Source: Novosphingobium fuchskuhlense
GTDB taxonomy: Bacteria > Pseudomonadota > Alphaproteobacteria > Sphingomonadales > Sphingomonadaceae
Reading direction: 5' to 3'
Length of the DNA stretch: 64,000 nucleotides
Assembly (NCBI RefSeq): GCF_001519075.1
Contig: NZ_KQ954245.1
Location: 721,552-785,551, forward strand
The notes under the pieces were generated by a model. The model did not search any database. It was not told the origin of the DNA and worked only from the letters and a program-made list of their open reading frames with translations. Below are positions 27,584-37,625 of the stretch, in pieces (the stretch's first letter is position 1; each line of letters opens with the position of its first letter). The translations under genes and the position numbers were made by a program.

Positions 27584-29176
27584 ATGGATCTTAAAGCGCC
27601 GCTTGAAGCAGCCATAGCCTACCGCGAAGCCGCTCGCGCCGCCCTCGCCCGCCGCCTCGCCAATCGCCCGGTCGATGCCGAGCAGCGCGCCGCGCACGGC
27701 TTTGCATGGATCGCCACCAGCGTCGCCGCGCTGGAAGCCGTGGCGGCATGGGCCGAAGCCGGCGGCGGCGCAAACCCGCTCGATGGCATGGTGGCCCAGC
27801 TCGCCTTTGCCGAAACGCTGGGCCAGCTGACCGGCGCGCTCCTTATGGGCCCCGCGGAAATGCTGCGCCCCGCCGATCTTGGCCTCACCGCCGAAGCGCG
27901 TGTCCTTGCCGAAGCGGCAGCCTCCCTGCTCGATGCCGACCTTGCCGAAACCCGTGCGGCCCTCGCCGCCGCGCTGGCGGAAGGGCAGTGGCCCAGCGAA
28001 ACGCTGCACGATCCCGAACTCGACGAAATCCGCGCCCAGTTCCGGCGCTTCACCGATGCGAAAATCATCCCTCACGCGCACAAGTGGCACCTCGCCAACG
28101 CGCTGATCCCGGACGAGACCGTGCGCGCGATGGCCGATCTCGGGACCTTCGGCGTTTGCATTCCGGAGGCATACGGCGGCCTCGGCCTCGGCAAGCTCGT
28201 CATGTGCCTTGTTAGCGAGGAACTTTCGCGCGGCTGGATCGGCGCGGGCTCACTCGGCACCCGCTCGGAAATCGCAGGCGAACTCATCATGCTCGGAGGC
28301 ACCGACGAGCAGAAAGCACACTGGCTGCCCCGTATCGCCGCCGGTGAAACGCTCCCCGTCGCGGTCTTCACCGAACCCGATGTAGGCTCCGATCTCGGTG
28401 CGCTCACCACCCGCGCCAAGCAGGACGAAAGCGGCGATTGGGTCATCCACGGCGCGAAAACGTGGATCACCCACGCGGCCCGGTCCGACGTGATGACTCT
28501 GCTCGTCCGCACGCAGCCTGATACGCCGGGCTATGCCGGCCTTTCCATGCTGCTCGTGCCCAAGCCGCGCGGCACCGAGGACAATCCCTTCCCGGCCGAC
28601 GGCATGACCGGCAGCGAAATCGAGGTTCTGGGCTACCGCGGCATGCGCGAATACACTTTGCAGTTCGAGGGCATGCGCGCCCCCGCCGAAGCGCTGCTCG
28701 GCGGCAAGGAGGGCGCAGGCTTCAAGCAGCTGATGCAGACCTTCGAGGGCGCGCGTATCCAGACCGCCGCGCGTGCCGTTGGCACCACCCGCCGTGCGCT
28801 CGAACTCGCCCTTGCCTATGCGCTCCAGCGCAAGCAGTTCGGCCAGCCGCTCTTCCACTTCCCCCGCGTGGCGGACAAGCTCGCCGTCATGCTCGCCGAA
28901 TACGTCACGGCGCGCGAACTGTCCTATGCCGCCGCCCGCGCCAAGGACGCGGGCCAGCGCTGCGACATCGAGGCCGGAATGGCCAAGCTTCATGCCGCCC
29001 GCGCGGCCTGGACCGCCGCCGACGCGTCGCTGCAGATCCACGGCGGCAACGGCTATGCGCTGGAATACGAGATCAGCCGGGTATTGTGTGACGCGCGCAT
29101 TCTCTCGATCTTCGAAGGCGCGGCGGAAATTCAGGCGCAAGTCATCGCGCGCGGCCTGATGGCAGGGCGCGGCTGA
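27584..29176 (+). CDS. acyl-CoA dehydrogenase with N-terminal helical extension
   Basis: This 530-residue flavoprotein oxidises an acyl-CoA to the enoyl-CoA. The acyl-CoA dehydrogenase core starts only around residue 145 (LHDPELDEIRAQFRRF). It shows IPEAYGGLGLGKLVMCLVSEE, AVFTEPDVGSDLGAL, QIHGGNGYALEYEISRVL and the C-terminal IFEGAAEIQAQVIARG. The first 140 residues are an alanine-rich, helical region with no recognised domain; ordinary acyl-CoA dehydrogenases are about 380 residues. The ATG at 27584 follows the thiolase stop by 2 bp. It abuts the next gene with an ATGA overlap. Substrate chain length cannot be inferred safely. Confidence 0.92.
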   Translation: MDLKAPLEAAIAYREAARAALARRLANRPVDAEQRAAHGFAWIATSVAALEAVAAWAEAGGGANPLDGMVAQLAFAETLGQLTGALLMGPAEMLRPADLGLTAEARVLAEAAASLLDADLAETRAALAAALAEGQWPSETLHDPELDEIRAQFRRFTDAKIIPHAHKWHLANALIPDETVRAMADLGTFGVCIPEAYGGLGLGKLVMCLVSEELSRGWIGAGSLGTRSEIAGELIMLGGTDEQKAHWLPRIAAGETLPVAVFTEPDVGSDLGALTTRAKQDESGDWVIHGAKTWITHAARSDVMTLLVRTQPDTPGYAGLSMLLVPKPRGTEDNPFPADGMTGSEIEVLGYRGMREYTLQFEGMRAPAEALLGGKEGAGFKQLMQTFEGARIQTAARAVGTTRRALELALAYALQRKQFGQPLFHFPRVADKLAVMLAEYVTARELSYAAARAKDAGQRCDIEAGMAKLHAARAAWTAADASLQIHGGNGYALEYEISRVLCDARILSIFEGAAEIQAQVIARGLMAGRG

Positions 29177-30036
29177 TGGCGGACTTTGCCCCTTGGATCG
29201 GCCGCGAAGAACGGCGCCGCGACATCCTTACGCCCGGCCTGCTCACCCGCTGGTGCGCCACGCTAGACCGCGCCGAACCGGCCGACCAGACCGCTCCGCA
29301 GGGCCTCCACTGGTGCCTCTGCCCCCCCGATGCCCCGACCGCCGAACTGGGTCCCGATGGACACCCCAAGCGCGACGACAGCCCCGGCAGCCTGCTCCCC
29401 CCGCTCCCGCTCGAGAGGCGCATGTGGGCGGCAGGGGCGGCGGAATTTGTCGCCCCCATCCCCGTTGGTGCCGGCATCGAACGGCGCACCCGCGTGCTGG
29501 CGATCACCGAGAAGAACGGCGGCACCGGTCCGCTGGTGTTCGCCGAACTCGCCCACGAAACACTGGCAGACGGCGTGGTCGCCATCCGCGAAACCCAGAC
29601 GCTGGTCTACCGTGACGCACCGCCGCCCGGCAGTCCCCTTGCCCCGCCACCTCTGGCTGAAGGCCGTTTCGATGCAACGGCTTGGGATGCCACGCGCGAG
29701 GTGCTGCCCACATCCGCTCTGCTGTTCCGCTACTCGGCGCTGACCTTCAACACGCACCGCATTCACTACGATCACCCCTACGCGACCGGCACCGAAGGCT
29801 ATCGCGGCCTCGTCGTTCATGGTCCGCTGATCGCCACGCTCCTGCTCGATCTCGCCCGCCGCACGCTGGGATCGGAAACCGCTCTGGCCAGGTTCAGCTT
29901 CCGTGCTGTTTCTCCGGCAATCGCCGATGAAGCGTTGCACCTTGCCCTCAAGCACGAGGACGGCGGCCTCATCCTCGCCGCCCATGCCGCGGATGGCCGC
30001 CAGATCATGGCCGCGAAGGCCGTGCCGGCGCCATGA
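29176..30036 (+). CDS. HTD2/MaoC-type acyl-CoA dehydratase (mesaconyl-CoA hydratase-like)
   Basis: This 286-residue protein belongs to the double hot-dog HTD2-like hydratases. Its N-terminal half (FAS1-like dehydratase) contains GLHWCLCPPDAPTAELGPDG, LPLERRMWAAGAAEFVAPI and RRTRVLAI. The C-terminal MaoC-like half has RYSALTFNTHRIHYDHPYA, with the conserved Asn-His-IHYD hydratase residues, then GYRGLVVHGPLIATLLLDL. Relatives include mesaconyl-C4-CoA hydratase and mitochondrial 3-hydroxyacyl-thioester dehydratase. It likely hydrates the enoyl-CoA made by the preceding dehydrogenase. Start and stop overlap both neighbours by a few bases. Confidence 0.85.
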   Translation: MADFAPWIGREERRRDILTPGLLTRWCATLDRAEPADQTAPQGLHWCLCPPDAPTAELGPDGHPKRDDSPGSLLPPLPLERRMWAAGAAEFVAPIPVGAGIERRTRVLAITEKNGGTGPLVFAELAHETLADGVVAIRETQTLVYRDAPPPGSPLAPPPLAEGRFDATAWDATREVLPTSALLFRYSALTFNTHRIHYDHPYATGTEGYRGLVVHGPLIATLLLDLARRTLGSETALARFSFRAVSPAIADEALHLALKHEDGGLILAAHAADGRQIMAAKAVPAP

Positions 30037-30989
30037 CCCGCGTCGCCCTGCTCGGCGCGACCGGCACAATCGGCCGAGCGACGGCGGCGGCGCTCATCGA
30101 GGCTGGGCATGATGTCGTCGCCATGGTGCGCCGCCAGCCCGCCGAGCCGATCCCCGGCGTCACAATGCGCCGTGCGGATCCGGCCGATCCCGTCAGCCTT
30201 GCGCGCGACGGTTTTGCGAACGAGGCATTCGATGCCGTCGTATCGTGCATGGCCTCGCGCACTGGCCTGCCGCGCGATGCGTGGGCGATCGACCACAAGG
30301 CGCACAGCCACGTGCTGGCCGCGGCGCGCAAGGCCGGCGCGGCGCATTTCGTGCTGCTGTCGGCCATCTGCGTGCAGAAGCCGCGCCTTGCCTTCCAGCG
30401 GGCCAAGCTCGCGTTCGAGACCGAACTGGTCGCGTCGGGGCTAAGGTATTCGATTGTCCGACCCACAGCCTTTTTCAAATCGCTGTCCGGCCAGATCGAG
30501 CGGGTGCGTGGCGGCAAGCCCTTCCTCCTCTTCGGGGATGGCACGCTCACGGCCTGCAAGCCGATCAGTAACCGCGATCTTGCCGCCTACCTCGTCGGCT
30601 GTCTCACCGATCCAGATCGCTGGAACAAGGTTCTGTCCATCGGCGGCCCCGGGCCTGCGATCACCCCTCGCGAGCAGGGCGAGGCGCTGTTTGCCCTGAC
30701 CGGCGTGGAAGCGAAGTTCCGCTCTGTCCCACCCGGCTTCCTGGCCGGCATCGCCAGCGCGTTGGGTCTCGCTGCACGCGTCGTTCCGCCGCTTGCGACC
30801 AAGGCCGAACTCGCCCGCATCGGCCATTACTACGCAACCGAGTCCATGCTCGTCCTCGATCCAGCAACCGGCCGCTACGATGCCGCGCTCACGCCCGAAA
30901 CCGGCACCGATACGCTGCTGGACCACTACCGCGCCGTGCTCTGCGGCGAAGCCGCTGCGGATGAGCGCGGCGATCACGCGGTGTTCTGA
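30033..30989 (+). CDS. BciA-like atypical SDR (8-vinyl reductase homologue)
   Basis: A 318-residue NmrA-type short-chain reductase with the NADP-binding GATGTIG at residues 8-14. The central part, HFVLLSAICVQKPRLAFQRA and then YSIVRPTAFFKSLSGQIERV, GKPFLLFGDGTLTACKPIS, closely matches what I know of BciA-type divinyl-(proto)chlorophyllide 8-vinyl reductases of purple bacteria and plants. No other bacteriochlorophyll gene lies in the window, and it overlaps the dehydratase by 4 bp inside an acyl-CoA operon. It may be a photosynthesis leftover or a related reductase acting on another unsaturated compound. Family match is strong; substrate is open. Confidence 0.75.
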   Translation: MTRVALLGATGTIGRATAAALIEAGHDVVAMVRRQPAEPIPGVTMRRADPADPVSLARDGFANEAFDAVVSCMASRTGLPRDAWAIDHKAHSHVLAAARKAGAAHFVLLSAICVQKPRLAFQRAKLAFETELVASGLRYSIVRPTAFFKSLSGQIERVRGGKPFLLFGDGTLTACKPISNRDLAAYLVGCLTDPDRWNKVLSIGGPGPAITPREQGEALFALTGVEAKFRSVPPGFLAGIASALGLAARVVPPLATKAELARIGHYYATESMLVLDPATGRYDAALTPETGTDTLLDHYRAVLCGEAAADERGDHAVF

Positions 30990-31918
30990 TGCTGCGCCGC
31001 ATCCTGCGCTGGGCTGCTGCGTTCTGCTTTCTCGCCATCGCCGGGCTCGCACTTTGGCTCAACGCACCCGACAAACCCCGCGCCGCGCTGGAGGCCGCCT
31101 ATCCCGGCGAATACCTCCACGTGCGCGGCCAGCGCATGCGGGTTCTTGATAGCGGCCAGCGCGGCGCGCCCGCATTGATCTTGCTGCACGGCTTCGGATC
31201 AAGCCTCGATACCTGGGAGCCATGGGCAAAGGCACTGTCCGCCCGGTACCGTGTCGTCCGCCTCGATCTGCCCGGTTTCGGCCTCACCGGCCCGGACACA
31301 ACCTGCGACTACAGCGATGCGCGGACGCTGCTGGTGCTCGAAGGCCTGATGAACCGGCTCGGCATTGCGCGCGCCACGCTGATCGGCAATTCGCTCGGAG
31401 GCCGCTTCGCGTGGGAGTTTGCCGCCCGCTATCCGCTGCGCGTCGACAAGCTCGTGCTGATCTCACCCGACGGCTTTGCCAGCCCCGGCTTCGACTATGG
31501 CAAAGCGCCGGAAGTGCCCTTCGTGATGAACCTCATGCCCTGGGTCGGTGCGCGCGCGCTGATCCGGGACAACCTTGCGCCTGCGTGGGCCCACCCAGAA
31601 GCCCTGCCCGACAGCGTCGTCGATCGCTACCGCGACATGCTGCTCGCCCCCGGCGTGCGCCGGGCCATTCTCGATCGGACGCGGCAGACCATCCTTGTCG
31701 ATCCGGCCCTGCGTCTGCGCAGCATCACCGCGCCGACGCTGATCCTGTGGGGCGAGGAAGACCAGATGATCCCGGTGCGCAATGCCGAAGATTATCTGCG
31801 CCTGATGCCCCATGCCCGGCTTGTCCGCCTTCCGGGCATGGGCCACGTACCTTTCGAGGAAAGCCCCGCCGGATCGCTGCCGCCCCTCGCGCGCTTCCTG
31901 GCTGGCGAGAAGCCCTGA
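30989..31918 (+). CDS. membrane-anchored alpha/beta hydrolase
   Basis: This 309-residue alpha/beta-hydrolase begins with a hydrophobic segment (residues 5-25) that likely anchors it to the inner membrane or exports it. The oxyanion segment LILLHGFGSSLDTW is followed by the nucleophile elbow GNSLGGRFAWEF. The acid is probably Asp in GEEDQMIPV and the base His in GMGHVPFEES. It could hydrolyse an ester or a C-C bond of the substrate handled by the operon. Its start overlaps the stop of the BciA-like gene by one base, making it the last gene of the run. Confidence 0.88.
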   Translation: MLRRILRWAAAFCFLAIAGLALWLNAPDKPRAALEAAYPGEYLHVRGQRMRVLDSGQRGAPALILLHGFGSSLDTWEPWAKALSARYRVVRLDLPGFGLTGPDTTCDYSDARTLLVLEGLMNRLGIARATLIGNSLGGRFAWEFAARYPLRVDKLVLISPDGFASPGFDYGKAPEVPFVMNLMPWVGARALIRDNLAPAWAHPEALPDSVVDRYRDMLLAPGVRRAILDRTRQTILVDPALRLRSITAPTLILWGEEDQMIPVRNAEDYLRLMPHARLVRLPGMGHVPFEESPAGSLPPLARFLAGEKP

Positions 31919-32189
31919 ACCTGCTGCTATTGCCTCCCGCCGCCGGGCCCGAGCAGTCTGCGGTCTGATGTGGCGGAGTGATCTTGCGCGGTTGGCAAAG
32001 CGGTTTGTCAGCTCTAAGCCTCCCCCGCCCGGCATGCCTTTGCTGCATGCATATATTGCGCTGGCTGGGATGGGCATGGCCCGCGCCATAGGGCCTTGGC
32101 GCATTGCAACCCACCGCTGCGCATCAACGACATAGGGGGTAAAAACAGCGGTGATGTCTGCGCGAAACGTCTTAGAGCGCCTTGACGCC

Positions 32190-32201
32190 GTGAACGTTCT
32201 C
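32190..32201. promoter_or_regulatory. LacI-type operator, imperfect copy (TonB receptor promoter)
   Basis: GTGAACGTTCTC differs in one base from the perfect palindrome 18 bp downstream. Its reverse complement, GAGAACGTTCAC, is exactly the site before the GH3 gene at 43439. It starts 3 bp after a TTGACG hexamer, so binding would block RNA polymerase. Confidence 0.6.
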
Positions 32202-32207
32202 AGATAG

Positions 32208-32219
32208 GTGAACGTTCAC
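32208..32219. promoter_or_regulatory. LacI-type operator, perfect palindrome (TonB receptor promoter)
   Basis: GTGAACGTTCAC is a perfect 12-bp palindrome with the central CG typical of LacI-family operators. It lies 51 bp upstream of the receptor start codon. The LacI regulator encoded at 41111 is the obvious candidate to bind it. Confidence 0.65.
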
Positions 32220-32270
32220 AATTACCGCATCGTTTTCAAAAAACGTCGGATTTCAGGGGGAAGAATCGGA

Positions 32271-35200
32271 ATGAAAGGATCGCGCAAGGTCGCCTACGCC
32301 CAGCTCATGCTGGGGGGTTCGGCTGCCGTACTCGCTCTCACCGCGCAGCAGGCCCTCGCGCAGGAAGCAGCTCAGGTTGCTTCGGCTCCGCAGGCGGCCG
32401 CAAGCGATGCCGAGCCCACCACCATCGTGGTGACTGGTATCCGCGCTTCACTGCAGAGCTCGCTTGGTATCAAGCGTGACGCAACCGGTGTTGTCGATGC
32501 GATCAGCGCGCTCGATATCGGCAAGTTCCCCGATACGAACCTTGCGGAATCGCTCCAGCGCATCACCGGCGTGTCAATCGACCGCACGGGCGGCGAAGGC
32601 TCGACGGTCACAGTCCGCGGCTTCGGTCCCGATTTCAACCTCGTGCTACTCAACGGCCGCCAGATGCCCACCTCATCGCTCGGCGATGCGGCCAGCCCGC
32701 CGAATTCGCGCAGCTTCGATTTCGGCAACCTCGCGTCCGAAGGCATTGCGGGCGTCGAAGTCTACAAGTCGGGCCGCGCCACGCTGTCGACCGGTGGCAT
32801 CGGCTCGGTGATCAACATCAAGACCGCGCGTCCGCTGGATCGCCCTGGCCTCCACGGTTCGATCGGCGTGAAGGGCGTCTATGACACCTCGCGCTTCGAG
32901 AACAAGACGGTCACACCTGAAGTCTCGGGCATCATCAGCGATACCTTTGCCGATAATCGCATCGGCATTCTCGTCAGCGGCTCTTACCAGGACCGCAAGT
33001 ACAGCCAGGCGCAGTTCACCGCGGGCTGGCGCGAAGGCTACAAGGGGGATGAGAATAACTGGGGCTCGCTGCCGATGGACGCCAACGACTGGCGCGGCAA
33101 CTTTGCCAAGACCCAGAACCGTCCCGGCCCGAACGACGTCTATCAGGTGACGCAGAACGCCGGTTACGACTTCATCACCTCGCGCCGCCAGCGCTACAAC
33201 GGCCAGGCGGTGCTGCAGGTGAAGCCCACCGACACGCTGACCGCCACTGTCGACTACACCTTCTCGCAGAACACTGTCGAAGCGCGCAACAACAGCATCG
33301 GCGTGTGGTTCAACCACAACAACACCGCGAGCAGCTGGACCGACGGCCCGGTCGCCGGACCGAATTTCTACGCAGAAGATTTCCGTCCGGGCGAGAACAA
33401 GGACCTTGCCATCACCGGTGCGGTCGCGGCCAACCGCACGATCAACCGTTCGATCGGCGGCAACCTGAAGTGGAAGGGTCCCGGCGGGCTCAAGCTCGAA
33501 CTCGACGGCCACCACTCGACGGCCGAAAGCAAGCCGACCTCGCCTTATGGCAGCAACATCGCTGTGGGCAGCGCTGTCTATGGCGTGACCAGCCAGAAGG
33601 TTGATTTCACGCACCAGATCCCGGTGATTTCGGTTACCATGGCACCTGGCGCGGACATCACCGCCGCCAATATCCGGCCCGCCGGCAATGCCTTCCGCAA
33701 CGCCTATTTCCGCGACGAGATCAACGAAGGTACCTTCCATGGTTCCTACGATTTCGATGCCTCGTTCATCGATAGCCTCGATTTCGGCGTTACCTATACC
33801 GAGAACAAGGTGCGCTCAGCCTTCGGGGTGATCCAGAACGACACCTGGGGCGGCACGCTCTCTGCTGCGGATACGCCGGACTCGCTCTATACACAGCGCA
33901 ACCTGTCGAACGACCTCAAGGGTGCCGAGGGCTACAATGCCAGCGGGATCATCCAGAACTACTTCGAAGTCGATACGACGAGCCTGATCAAGCTGCTTGA
34001 CAGCAAGCTGAGCATCTGTGGCAGCGCGACTACTGCTGGCACCTGCCTCGCCAGCTTCACCACCGATCGTTCGATCCGTGAACGGACCTGGGCGCCCTAC
34101 ATCCAGACGCTCCACAGCTTTGACCTGGGTGAAAATCCGGCGCACCTGCGGCTCGGCCTGCGCTATGAAACGACCAAGGTCGATGCATCCTCGCTCGTGC
34201 CGATCCCGCAGCGCACCGTGTGGTCGGGCGGCAACGAGACCGGGATCGACTACGGCACGCCGACGATCTCCTCGTTCGCATCGCTTTCTGGCAAGTATCA
34301 CAACTGGCTGCCGGCGGTCGATTTCGACATGGCGCCGATCAAGAACGTCAAGCTGCGCGCATCGTACAGCCAGACTATCACACGGCCCGACTATGGCAGC
34401 CTCCAGGGCGGCACCACGCTCGCTGCCCCGATCCGTATCGGGGGCAGCACCGCCTCGAGCGGCAACCCCGGCCTGCTTCCCTACAAGTCCTACAACGTCG
34501 ATCTTTCGGCCGAGTGGTATTATGGGCCGTCAAGCTACATTTCGATCGGCTTCTTCCACAAGGTGGTGAAGAACTTCATCTCGCAGACGCAGCTGAACCA
34601 GCCTGCGTTCGGTCTTACGAACGCCAATGGCGGTGCGTTTAACAAGGAAGCCCGCGCAGCCCTCGGTGCTGATGCATCGGCGCAGCAGATCATCGACTAC
34701 ATTGCCTCCAAGCATCCGAGCAGCGCTGTCTATGACAGCACGGGACGGGTCTCGGGCATCGTCGGTCAGGCCAATGATCCGATCGTCAACTTCATCACCA
34801 CGGTTCCGATCAACTCCGATCAGAAGAACACGATCCATGGCTGGGAATTCGCCATCCAGCACAATTTCTGGGAAACCGGATTTGGTGCGATCGTGAACTA
34901 TACGGTGATGCAGAGCGATCACAACATCGACAATGCCATCCCGCATTATACCCCCCAGTTCGCGGTTCCCGGGGCCAGCAACAGCGCCAATGCGGTCGTC
35001 TACTATGACAAGCATGGCCTGCAGGCGCGGGTCGCCTACAACTGGCGCCAGGGCTTCCTCTCGGGCTACGGACAGGATCCGTACTACATCAATTCCTACG
35101 GCCAGTGGGACATGAGCGCGAGCTACGAGGTCCGGAAGGGTGTCACGATCTTCGGCGAAGGGATCAACATCACCAACGCTGATCGCCGTGGCCACATGCG

Positions 35201-35273
35201 CAACGCCCAGATCGTGACCTTCTCGGCTCCCGGCTATGCGCGCTGGGCCGCGGGGGCTCGCTTCACCTTCTGA
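32271..35273 (+). CDS. TonB-dependent receptor, carbohydrate (Xanthomonas/Caulobacter) type
   Basis: This 1000-residue outer-membrane receptor has a signal peptide (ending QQALAQ) and the plug start [20 protein letters not shown]. It continues with [20 protein letters not shown] and the RITGVSIDR and [11 protein letters not shown] blocks. These are typical of the large TonB-Xanth-Caul subfamily linked to plant and algal polysaccharide uptake. The barrel ends in [11 protein letters not shown] with a terminal aromatic residue. I chose ATG 32271, with a ribosome site, instead of an upstream ATG. Two LacI-type operators precede it and a strong terminator follows. With GH16 and GH3 enzymes downstream, it likely imports beta-glucan oligosaccharides. 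Confidence 0.93.
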   Translation: MKGSRKVAYAQLMLGGSAAVLALTAQQALAQEAAQVASAPQAAASDAEPTTIVVTGIRASLQSSLGIKRDATGVVDAISALDIGKFPDTNLAESLQRITGVSIDRTGGEGSTVTVRGFGPDFNLVLLNGRQMPTSSLGDAASPPNSRSFDFGNLASEGIAGVEVYKSGRATLSTGGIGSVINIKTARPLDRPGLHGSIGVKGVYDTSRFENKTVTPEVSGIISDTFADNRIGILVSGSYQDRKYSQAQFTAGWREGYKGDENNWGSLPMDANDWRGNFAKTQNRPGPNDVYQVTQNAGYDFITSRRQRYNGQAVLQVKPTDTLTATVDYTFSQNTVEARNNSIGVWFNHNNTASSWTDGPVAGPNFYAEDFRPGENKDLAITGAVAANRTINRSIGGNLKWKGPGGLKLELDGHHSTAESKPTSPYGSNIAVGSAVYGVTSQKVDFTHQIPVISVTMAPGADITAANIRPAGNAFRNAYFRDEINEGTFHGSYDFDASFIDSLDFGVTYTENKVRSAFGVIQNDTWGGTLSAADTPDSLYTQRNLSNDLKGAEGYNASGIIQNYFEVDTTSLIKLLDSKLSICGSATTAGTCLASFTTDRSIRERTWAPYIQTLHSFDLGENPAHLRLGLRYETTKVDASSLVPIPQRTVWSGGNETGIDYGTPTISSFASLSGKYHNWLPAVDFDMAPIKNVKLRASYSQTITRPDYGSLQGGTTLAAPIRIGGSTASSGNPGLLPYKSYNVDLSAEWYYGPSSYISIGFFHKVVKNFISQTQLNQPAFGLTNANGGAFNKEARAALGADASAQQIIDYIASKHPSSAVYDSTGRVSGIVGQANDPIVNFITTVPINSDQKNTIHGWEFAIQHNFWETGFGAIVNYTVMQSDHNIDNAIPHYTPQFAVPGASNSANAVVYYDKHGLQARVAYNWRQGFLSGYGQDPYYINSYGQWDMSASYEVRKGVTIFGEGINITNADRRGHMRNAQIVTFSAPGYARWAAGARFTF

Positions 35274-35305
35274 CCGGTTACATTGTCCGGAAGGTCGTGA
35301 AATCG

Positions 35306-35345
35306 AGAGAGCCGCACTGCCCCCAGCGGTGCGGCTCTTCTCTTT
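35306..35345 (+). terminator. Rho-independent terminator after the TonB receptor gene
   Basis: AGAGCCGCAC (35308-35317) pairs with GTGCGGCTCT (35329-35338). The stem can extend inward through TGC/GCG to a 5-nt CCCCA loop. TCTCTTT follows. It probably lowers expression of the halogenase genes relative to the receptor. Confidence 0.75.
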
Positions 35346-35382
35346 GGCAAGTCAGGCATTTGTGCGTTATGGTCGCCCTCGC

Positions 35383-36909
35383 ATGAGCACCGCGGTTCAG
35401 CATATCGTCATCGTCGGCGGCGGCACCGCCGGGTGGCTTTCTGCGTGCGTGCTGGCCGCAAGGCTGCCGGACAAACGCATCACGCTGGTCGAGGCGCCCG
35501 ACATCCCGACCATAGGCGTCGGCGAAGGCACCTGGCCGACGATGCGCGAGACCCTCGCGACCATCGGTATTCCTGAATCTGAATTCCTTGCCACCTGCGA
35601 TGCGGCCTTCAAGCAGGGCTCGCGCTTCGATGGGTGGCGCGATGGTTCCGCTGCGGATTCCTATCTCCATCCCTTCAGCGCGCCCCCGGCGGCCGAAATG
35701 CGCGCGCTCGCCTCTGCCTGGCAGACCGGAGGCGCGTCCGGACCCTTCGCTGCAGCGATTACCCCGCAGCATGCCGTTTGCGCCGCACATCTCGCGCCGC
35801 GCCAGCGATCCATGCCGGACTACGCTGGCGCGCTGAACTACGGCTATCACCTCGATGCCGGCAAGTTTGCCGCGCTCCTCATGCGCCATGCCACACAGCG
35901 GCTCGGCGTCACCCGGATTGCCGCTCAGGTCGGCGGCGTCACCTGCGCGGCAAACGGCGACATTGCTGCACTTGTGCTGCAGGACGGGGAGCAGCTTCCC
36001 GGCGATCTGTTCCTCGATTGCTCGGGGCAGGCGGGCATCCTCATCGCTGGCCAGTGCGGCGCCGACTGGGTGGACCGCTCCGACGTTTCCTTCAACGACC
36101 GGGCTCTGGCCGTGCAGGTGCCGGTCGAACCGGGCAGTCCCATCGCCGCGCAGACGATCGGCACCGCGCACGAAGCGGGCTGGCTGTGGGACATCGGCTT
36201 GCCCGCCCGCCGCGGCATCGGGTGCGTCTATGCCTCGCGCTTCCTGTCGGACGAGCGCGCGGACGAGATCCTCAGAGCCTATGTTGCCGCACGCGTGCCC
36301 GGTACGGATGTCGCCGCCCTTACCCCCCGCAAGCTCACCTTCCGGACCGGCCACCGCGACCGCTTTTGGATCGGCAACTGCCTGGCGGTCGGTCTTTCCG
36401 CCGGCTTCATAGAACCGCTCGAGGCCTCGGCCATCGTCCTGATCGAACTATCCCTGAAGGCGCTTGTCGAAAACGTCCCGCAGACCCGCGCCGCCATGGA
36501 TATTCATGCCGCGCGCTTCAACGAGGTGTTCCGGTACCGCTGGGACCGGATCGTCGAATTCCTCAAGCTGCACTATGTGCTGAGCGCGCGCACCGAGCCC
36601 TATTGGCAGGCCCAGCGTGCGGCCGAGACGATCCCGGCGCGCCTTGCCGAATGCCTCACCCTGTGGCGCGACCAGTCGCCGTCGGCCTGGGATTTCCCCC
36701 GCGTTGACGAGATGTTCCCCGCAGCCAGCCAGCAATACGTGCTGCATGGCATGGGCTTTCCCGTCCCGCTGTCCGGTGAGGATCCCTCGCCTGCCCGCCT
36801 CGCCGAAGTCGCCGCCAAGGCCCGCGCGCTCGCTGCCGCGCTGCCCACCGCGCGCGACTATCTCGATCGTCTGGCCGCGCAATCCGCGGCTGCCAGGATA
36901 CCCGCATGA
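35383..36909 (+). CDS. flavin-dependent halogenase family protein, divergent
   Basis: A 508-residue member of the tryptophan-halogenase family, which uses FADH2 from a partner reductase to make hypohalous acid for halogenating indole-like compounds. The FAD motif VGGGTAGW is at residues 11-18 and the IGVGEGTWP segment follows. The lysine equivalent to catalytic K79 of PrnA is present (K77, AAFKQGSRF). However, the WxWxIP motif reads WLWDIG (Pro to Gly), and the PLES segment carrying the catalytic Glu reads PLEAS (Ser to Ala). The ATG at 35383 was chosen because homology starts there. It overlaps SapC by 4 bp. In TonB loci the real substrate of these proteins is unknown. Confidence 0.85.
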   Translation: MSTAVQHIVIVGGGTAGWLSACVLAARLPDKRITLVEAPDIPTIGVGEGTWPTMRETLATIGIPESEFLATCDAAFKQGSRFDGWRDGSAADSYLHPFSAPPAAEMRALASAWQTGGASGPFAAAITPQHAVCAAHLAPRQRSMPDYAGALNYGYHLDAGKFAALLMRHATQRLGVTRIAAQVGGVTCAANGDIAALVLQDGEQLPGDLFLDCSGQAGILIAGQCGADWVDRSDVSFNDRALAVQVPVEPGSPIAAQTIGTAHEAGWLWDIGLPARRGIGCVYASRFLSDERADEILRAYVAARVPGTDVAALTPRKLTFRTGHRDRFWIGNCLAVGLSAGFIEPLEASAIVLIELSLKALVENVPQTRAAMDIHAARFNEVFRYRWDRIVEFLKLHYVLSARTEPYWQAQRAAETIPARLAECLTLWRDQSPSAWDFPRVDEMFPAASQQYVLHGMGFPVPLSGEDPSPARLAEVAAKARALAAALPTARDYLDRLAAQSAAARIPA

Positions 36910-37625
36910 GCCAGCACCAGATCCTCAACCCCGCCGAGCACGGCCAGCTTCGCATCCAGACTGAAGCCGGCGCCGAATATGGTGACAATGTCATGGCGAG
37001 CCTCGTCATGCCTGCAGAATTCCGCGAGGCGCAGGCGCATTATCCCATCGTGCTGCGCCGCGATGCCGAAACGGGCAAGCTCGCCGCACTTGCGTTGTTC
37101 GGGTTCGAGGCGGGCGAGAACCTCTACCTCGAAGGTGGCCACTGGGACGCCCGCTACACGCCCATGGCCCACGCCGTACAACCCTTTCTGATTGGCCGCC
37201 CGGCCGAAGATGGTTCCGCTCCGCAAGTCCACATCGACATGGCGAGCCCGCGCGTTTCCAGCACCGGCGAAGGCGTGCGCGTGTTCGACGATGCGGGCAG
37301 CCCGACCCCCTATCTCGAAACCATCGCCACCATGCTCGGCGATCTCGATTACGGATGGCACGACGGCGCAGACTTCTTCATCGCGCTCGAAGCCTATGGC
37401 CTTGTCGAACCGTTCACGCTCGAAGTCACGCTCGACAACGGCGCGGTCCAGTCTCTCGTCGGCTTCCAGACCATCCACGAAGAGCGCCTCGCAAGCCTCG
37501 ACGGCGAAGCCCTCGAAGCCCTGATGGGCCAGGGCCACCTCGCGCGCATCTACATGATCCTCGCCAGCCTCGCACAGTTCGGCAATCTGGTCACGCGCAA
37601 GAACCGCCGGATCGCGCTTGGCTGA
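36906..37625 (+). CDS. SapC family protein
   Basis: This 239-residue protein matches the SapC family (named after a Campylobacter S-layer-associated gene) by [38 protein letters not shown] and [16 protein letters not shown]. No signal peptide or membrane segment is visible, so it is probably cytoplasmic. Its biochemical role is unknown. SapC genes often sit beside TonB receptors and tryptophan-halogenase-like genes in sphingomonads, Caulobacter, Xanthomonas and Shewanella. Here it overlaps the halogenase by 4 bp and the cupin gene by 8 bp. Confidence 0.88.
   Translation: MSQHQILNPAEHGQLRIQTEAGAEYGDNVMASLVMPAEFREAQAHYPIVLRRDAETGKLAALALFGFEAGENLYLEGGHWDARYTPMAHAVQPFLIGRPAEDGSAPQVHIDMASPRVSSTGEGVRVFDDAGSPTPYLETIATMLGDLDYGWHDGADFFIALEAYGLVEPFTLEVTLDNGAVQSLVGFQTIHEERLASLDGEALEALMGQGHLARIYMILASLAQFGNLVTRKNRRIALG

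Larger units (their letters stand above)
31919..32270. other. 352-bp non-coding leader of the beta-glucan receptor gene
   Basis: No gene was seen in the first 250 bp. The last 90 bp carry a TTGACG -35-like hexamer (32182-32187) and two operator palindromes. The receptor start codon is preceded by AGGGGGAAG, about 10 nt upstream. Confidence 0.4.
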
